A DNA stretch of 7,064 nt from Christensenella sp036660175 (lineage in GTDB: Bacteria > Bacillota > Clostridia > Christensenellales > Christensenellaceae). This document shows, piece after piece, positions 3,796-7,064 of the stretch. Made by a program: the position numbers and the translations under genes. The notes under the pieces are model-generated. The model did no database searches. It was not told where the DNA came from and saw only the letters and a program-made list of their open reading frames with translations. The stretch's first letter is position 1. Every line of letters starts with the position of its first letter. The stretch spans positions 1 to 7,064 of the forward strand of contig JAVXBD010000069.1 in NCBI GenBank assembly GCA_036660175.1. Direction: 5' to 3'.

Positions 3796-5457
3796 ATGCC
3801 AGAAGTAATGACAAATGAGGATTCAAAGAATTTTATCGAAGAAATTATTGAGAAGGATTTAAGGGACGGAACAGTAAAAGAAATTACAACACGCTTTCCG
3901 CCTGAGCCGAATGGATATTTGCACATTGGTCATGCAAAGTCCATTTGCTTAAATTTTGGGCTTGCAAAAAAATATGGTGGGAGATGCAATCTGCGGTTTG
4001 ATGACACCAACCCAGCGAAAGAAGACGTGGAATATATCGAAGCCATCAAAAAAGACATTGAATGGCTGGGGTTTGTGTGGGACGAGGAGCGATACGGTTC
4101 TGATTATTTTGAACAAATGGCGGAATATGCAGTGGTGCTGATTAAAAAAGGGCTGGCATATGTGGACGATTTATCCGCAGAGCAAATGCGTGAATATCGT
4201 GGGACGCTTACACAGGCTGGAAAAGAAAGCCCATATAGAACACGCAGCATTGAAGAAAATTTAACGCTTTTTGAAAAGATGAAAAAGGGCGATTTTGAAG
4301 ATGGTGAAAAGATTTTACGTGCTAAAATTGATATGAGTTCGCCAAACATGACGATGCGTGACCCAGCGATTTTTAGGATTGTAAAAGCGGAGCATCACAG
4401 AACAAAAAATGCTTGGGTGATTTATCCAATGTATGATTTTGCACACCCTTTAGAAGATGCGATTGAGGGCATTACGCATTCGGTATGCACAATGGAGTTT
4501 GAGGATCACAGACCGCTGTATGACTGGTTTATTGAAAATTGCGGCTGTAAAAACACACCGCATCAATATGAATTTGCACGATTAAATGTATCTAATATGG
4601 TGATGAGCAAGCGGTATCTGAAAAAGCTTGTAGACGATGGGATTGTGGACGGCTGGGACGATCCACGTATGCCAACCATAAGCGGTGTGCGCCGCCGTGG
4701 ATATACACCAGAGGCGATTAGAGATTTTTGTGAGCGTATCGGTGTTGCAAAAGCTGTTTCGGAAGTAGACGTGCGGTTTTTAGAGCATTGTGTGCGTGAG
4801 GATTTAAACACCAAAGCTCCAAGAATAATGGGTGTATTGCACCCGTTAAAATTGACAATCGAAAATTATCCAGAGGGACAAACGGAAATGTTATGTGCGC
4901 AGGATATGCCGACAGAGGACAGCACCACGCACGAAGTACCGTTTTCTAAGCATCTTTATATCGAACAAGATGACTTTATGGAAATCAAACCAAACAAGAA
5001 GTATTTTAGACTGTTTTTGGGCGGTGAGGTGCGTTTAAAGCACGCTTACATCATCAAATGCGAGCGTGTGATAAAAGACGAAGAAGGCAATATTACAGAA
5101 GTGATTTGCACCTATGATCCAACCACAAAATCTGGCAGCGAAAACAGCGGCAAAAAGGTCAAGGGAACACTGCATTGGGTAGAACAGCAAACCGCCGTAA
5201 AAGCGACTGCAAGAGTGTATGATTATCTGTTTTTAAAGGACGAGGAAACGGGCGCATATTCCAATAACGAAAACTCGGTAGAAATTTTGGATTCTGTGAG
5301 GATAGAGCCAGTGGTCAGCACTGCAAAAAAAGGCGATAAATTCCAGTTTATGCGTCAGGGATATTTTTGTATAGACGAGGTAGACAGCACGCAAGAGCAT
5401 TTCGTGTTTAATAAGATTGTAGGATTAAAGGACAGCTTTACAAAAACATTGGGGTAG
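3796..5457 (+). CDS. glnS: Glutaminyl-tRNA synthetase (GlnRS)
   Basis: A class I aminoacyl-tRNA synthetase that attaches glutamine to tRNA-Gln using ATP. It has 553 residues, against 554 in E. coli GlnRS. The HIGH motif is complete (YLHIGHAKSICLNFG, 41-55) and follows TRFPPEPNG; the KMSKS equivalent is VMSKR (269-273). Residues that distinguish GlnRS from GluRS are present by alignment from memory: Arg33, Asp69 (RFDDTNP), Tyr213 (PMYDF) and Cys231 (SVCTMEFED), where GluRS has Arg. The C-terminal half has the two-barrel anticodon-binding domain, with KGTLHWV (457-463) as signature. The GlnRS-only N-terminal leader (NFIEEIIEKDL) is also present. The start is fixed by AGAGG 6 nt upstream. It is followed 70 bp later by gltX. 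In many Firmicutes this enzyme is missing and Gln-tRNA-Gln is made by amidation. Confidence 0.97.
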   Translation: MPEVMTNEDSKNFIEEIIEKDLRDGTVKEITTRFPPEPNGYLHIGHAKSICLNFGLAKKYGGRCNLRFDDTNPAKEDVEYIEAIKKDIEWLGFVWDEERYGSDYFEQMAEYAVVLIKKGLAYVDDLSAEQMREYRGTLTQAGKESPYRTRSIEENLTLFEKMKKGDFEDGEKILRAKIDMSSPNMTMRDPAIFRIVKAEHHRTKNAWVIYPMYDFAHPLEDAIEGITHSVCTMEFEDHRPLYDWFIENCGCKNTPHQYEFARLNVSNMVMSKRYLKKLVDDGIVDGWDDPRMPTISGVRRRGYTPEAIRDFCERIGVAKAVSEVDVRFLEHCVREDLNTKAPRIMGVLHPLKLTIENYPEGQTEMLCAQDMPTEDSTTHEVPFSKHLYIEQDDFMEIKPNKKYFRLFLGGEVRLKHAYIIKCERVIKDEEGNITEVICTYDPTTKSGSENSGKKVKGTLHWVEQQTAVKATARVYDYLFLKDEETGAYSNNENSVEILDSVRIEPVVSTAKKGDKFQFMRQGYFCIDEVDSTQEHFVFNKIVGLKDSFTKTLG

Positions 5458-5527
5458 AAATCAAAAAGTTAGTAAAATAGGAAAGAACATAGACGGCTTT
5501 ATCAGTCAAAAGAAAGGGAACATAAGA

Positions 5528-6985
5528 ATGGAAGTAAGAACAAGATTTGCACCGAGTCCGACGGGATATTTGCATATTGGCGGTTTGCGAACCGCATTGT
5601 ATGCGTATCTGTTTGCAAAGAAAAACGGCGGTAAGTTTATTCTAAGAATAGAAGATACAGACAGGGAACGGCTGGTAGACCAAGCAAGCGAGATTATTTA
5701 TCGTACGCTTAAAGATACGGGGCTTGTCTATGACGAAGGTCCTGATGTAGGCGGGGCATATGGCCCGTATATCCAGTCTGAACGCAACGAGATTTATACG
5801 AAATATGCACAAGAACTGGTAAAGTGTGGTGCTGCCTATTATTGCTTTTGCACCAAAGACCGCTTAGGGGAGCTACACGCCCAGTGTGAGCAAAACAAAG
5901 TGAATTTTAAATATGACAAGCATTGCATGAGCCTATCCAAAGAAGAAGTGCAAAAAAAATTGGAGGCAGGAGAGCCGTATGTGATTCGTCAAAATATTCC
6001 GCTTGTGGGCAGTACAACCTATCATGATATGGTTTATGGTGATATTACCATACCAAACAGCGATATGGAGGACAATATACTGCTAAAATCAGATGGATAC
6101 CCGACGTATAATTTGGCAAATGTGGTGGACGATCATCTGATGAAAATATCGCACGTGATTCGGGGAATTGAATATTTGTCATCTACACCAAAATACAATT
6201 TATTATATGAGGCGCTGGAGTGGGATGTGCCGCAGTATATCCATTTGCCGCCTGTTATGCGTGATAAGCAGGCAAAGCTTTCAAAGCGTCATGGAGATGC
6301 GTCCTATGAAGATTTTATCGAAAAAGGGTATCTTTCCCAAGCGATTTTGAACTATATTGCACTTTTAGGGTGGAGTCCAGCCGAGAACAAAGAGATTTTT
6401 ACATTGTCAGAGTTAGAAGATGCCTTTGATGTGAGCGGTATTAGCAAAAGCCCTGCGATTTTTGATGTGGAAAAATTGAAATGGATGAATGCGGAGTATA
6501 TTCGTGCGCTATCAGAGCAAGCGTTTATAGAAATGGCAATGCCGTATTTTAAGCAGGCAATTGATGTTGAAAAATTTGATTTGGCGTTTATCACAAGTCT
6601 GATTCAGCCACGATTGGAAGTTTTGACAGATATTCCGCAAAAGCTGACGTTTTTGGCGCAAATGCCGAAATACGAATTAGAGCTTTATACCAATAAAAAA
6701 GCAAAATCATCTCCAGAGTCTGCGCTTGTCTATCTAAAAGAGGCATACCCTGTACTGCGTGACAGTGCAGATTTTTCAAAAGATGCCATTCATGATGCGC
6801 TAATGGAGCTGGTGGAACGCTTGGGCGTAAAAAATGGACAGTTGTTGTATCCGCTACGCATTGCAATATCGGGTACGGCTGTGACGCCAGGAGGTGCAAT
6901 TGAGATTGCAGTACTGCTGGGTAAGCACGAAACACTTACAAGAATGGAACAAAGTATGAAAATGCTGGAAGAAGCACTGGTGTAA
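5528..6985 (+). CDS. gltX: Glutamyl-tRNA synthetase (GluRS)
   Basis: A class I synthetase that attaches glutamate to tRNA-Glu. It has 485 residues, normal for bacterial GluRS. It opens with VRTRFAPSPTGYLHIGGLRT (3-22, HIGH-type motif at 16-19) and has the KMSKS equivalent KLSKR (250-254) within QAKLSKRHGD. A typical R-I-E-D-T-D-R-E-R segment lies at 40-48. The zinc-type insertion has Cys106, Cys108, Tyr129 and Cys133, but the His that follows in E. coli GluRS (CRH) is Ser here. The C-terminal anticodon-binding domain ends with the family G-V-K-N-G-Q-L-L-Y-P-L-R-I-A-I-S-G (433-449). The ribosome binding site is AAAGGG, 9 nt before ATG. No terminator or clear promoter lies in the 70-bp gap after glnS, so co-transcription is likely. 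With GlnRS present, it is probably a discriminating enzyme, specific for tRNA-Glu (inference). Confidence 0.97.
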   Translation: MEVRTRFAPSPTGYLHIGGLRTALYAYLFAKKNGGKFILRIEDTDRERLVDQASEIIYRTLKDTGLVYDEGPDVGGAYGPYIQSERNEIYTKYAQELVKCGAAYYCFCTKDRLGELHAQCEQNKVNFKYDKHCMSLSKEEVQKKLEAGEPYVIRQNIPLVGSTTYHDMVYGDITIPNSDMEDNILLKSDGYPTYNLANVVDDHLMKISHVIRGIEYLSSTPKYNLLYEALEWDVPQYIHLPPVMRDKQAKLSKRHGDASYEDFIEKGYLSQAILNYIALLGWSPAENKEIFTLSELEDAFDVSGISKSPAIFDVEKLKWMNAEYIRALSEQAFIEMAMPYFKQAIDVEKFDLAFITSLIQPRLEVLTDIPQKLTFLAQMPKYELELYTNKKAKSSPESALVYLKEAYPVLRDSADFSKDAIHDALMELVERLGVKNGQLLYPLRIAISGTAVTPGGAIEIAVLLGKHETLTRMEQSMKMLEEALV

Positions 6986-7064
6986 AGGCATAAGGGGAAG
7001 CCGGCATGCGGAAAAATTCTGTTTGAAAACCATATCGTTCGAATCTGATATGTTTAAACAAAAA
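6986..7064. other. Tail after gltX, no recognisable gene
   Basis: The 79 bp hold a weak hairpin, CATATC (7031-7036) with GATATG (7047-7052), followed only by TTT, so it is a poor terminator candidate. An ATG at 7006 with AAGGGG upstream opens a frame that stops after six codons (TGA at 7024). The true gltX terminator or the next gene is probably beyond the edge. Confidence 0.5.

Noticed and set aside
7031..7052. tRNA end suggested by GTTCGAATC
   Set aside because: The flanking bases do not form a proper 5-bp T-stem, and no anticodon or acceptor arm is found around it.

Overview
The window looks like a stretch of an anaerobic Firmicutes (Clostridia-type) chromosome. The DNA is moderately AT-rich, starts are preceded by AGGAGG-like ribosome binding sites, and promoters are TATAAT-like, several of them with an extended -10. 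The gene content fits this: an oxygen-sensitive two-subunit [4Fe-4S] fumarase, a walJ-rlmH pair as in the Bacillus/Staphylococcus wal locus, and a glutaminyl-tRNA synthetase, which only some Firmicutes have. No species can be named from the sequence alone.

Layout. Positions 1-215 hold the last codons of a GNAT acetyltransferase gene whose body lies off the left edge, followed by a 146-bp tandem duplication of its 3' end that has decayed by a nonsense mutation. Convergent to it on the minus strand is a fumarase operon, alpha subunit (735-1574) then beta subunit (203-724), with the alpha stop codon overlapping the beta ribosome binding site. A divergent promoter region (about 1575-1712) separates this from a plus-strand pair, walJ (1713-2507) and rlmH (2508-2981, GTG start directly after the walJ stop). 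A hairpin at 3003-3043, T-rich on both sides, ends rlmH and also the convergent minus-strand gene for a small lipoprotein (3061-3477). The non-coding stretch 3478-3795 carries the lipoprotein promoter and, for the downstream genes, two identical 25-bp repeats that each contain an extended -10 promoter, with a small palindromic sequence between them. Then follow glnS (3796-5457) and gltX (5528-6985) in one direction, probably one transcription unit, and a 79-bp tail without a recognisable gene.

How the genes work together. GlnRS and GluRS charge tRNA-Gln and tRNA-Glu directly, so this organism need not depend on the Glu-tRNA-Gln amidotransferase route for Gln-tRNA-Gln. WalJ (metallo-beta-lactamase fold) and RlmH (23S rRNA methyltransferase) are housekeeping. 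The fumarase interconverts fumarate and malate. Most of this window is ordinary core genome. I found no defence, mobile or otherwise undescribed multi-gene system. The points most worth a second look are small-scale: the GNAT tail duplication at the left edge and the duplicated promoter with palindrome upstream of glnS.
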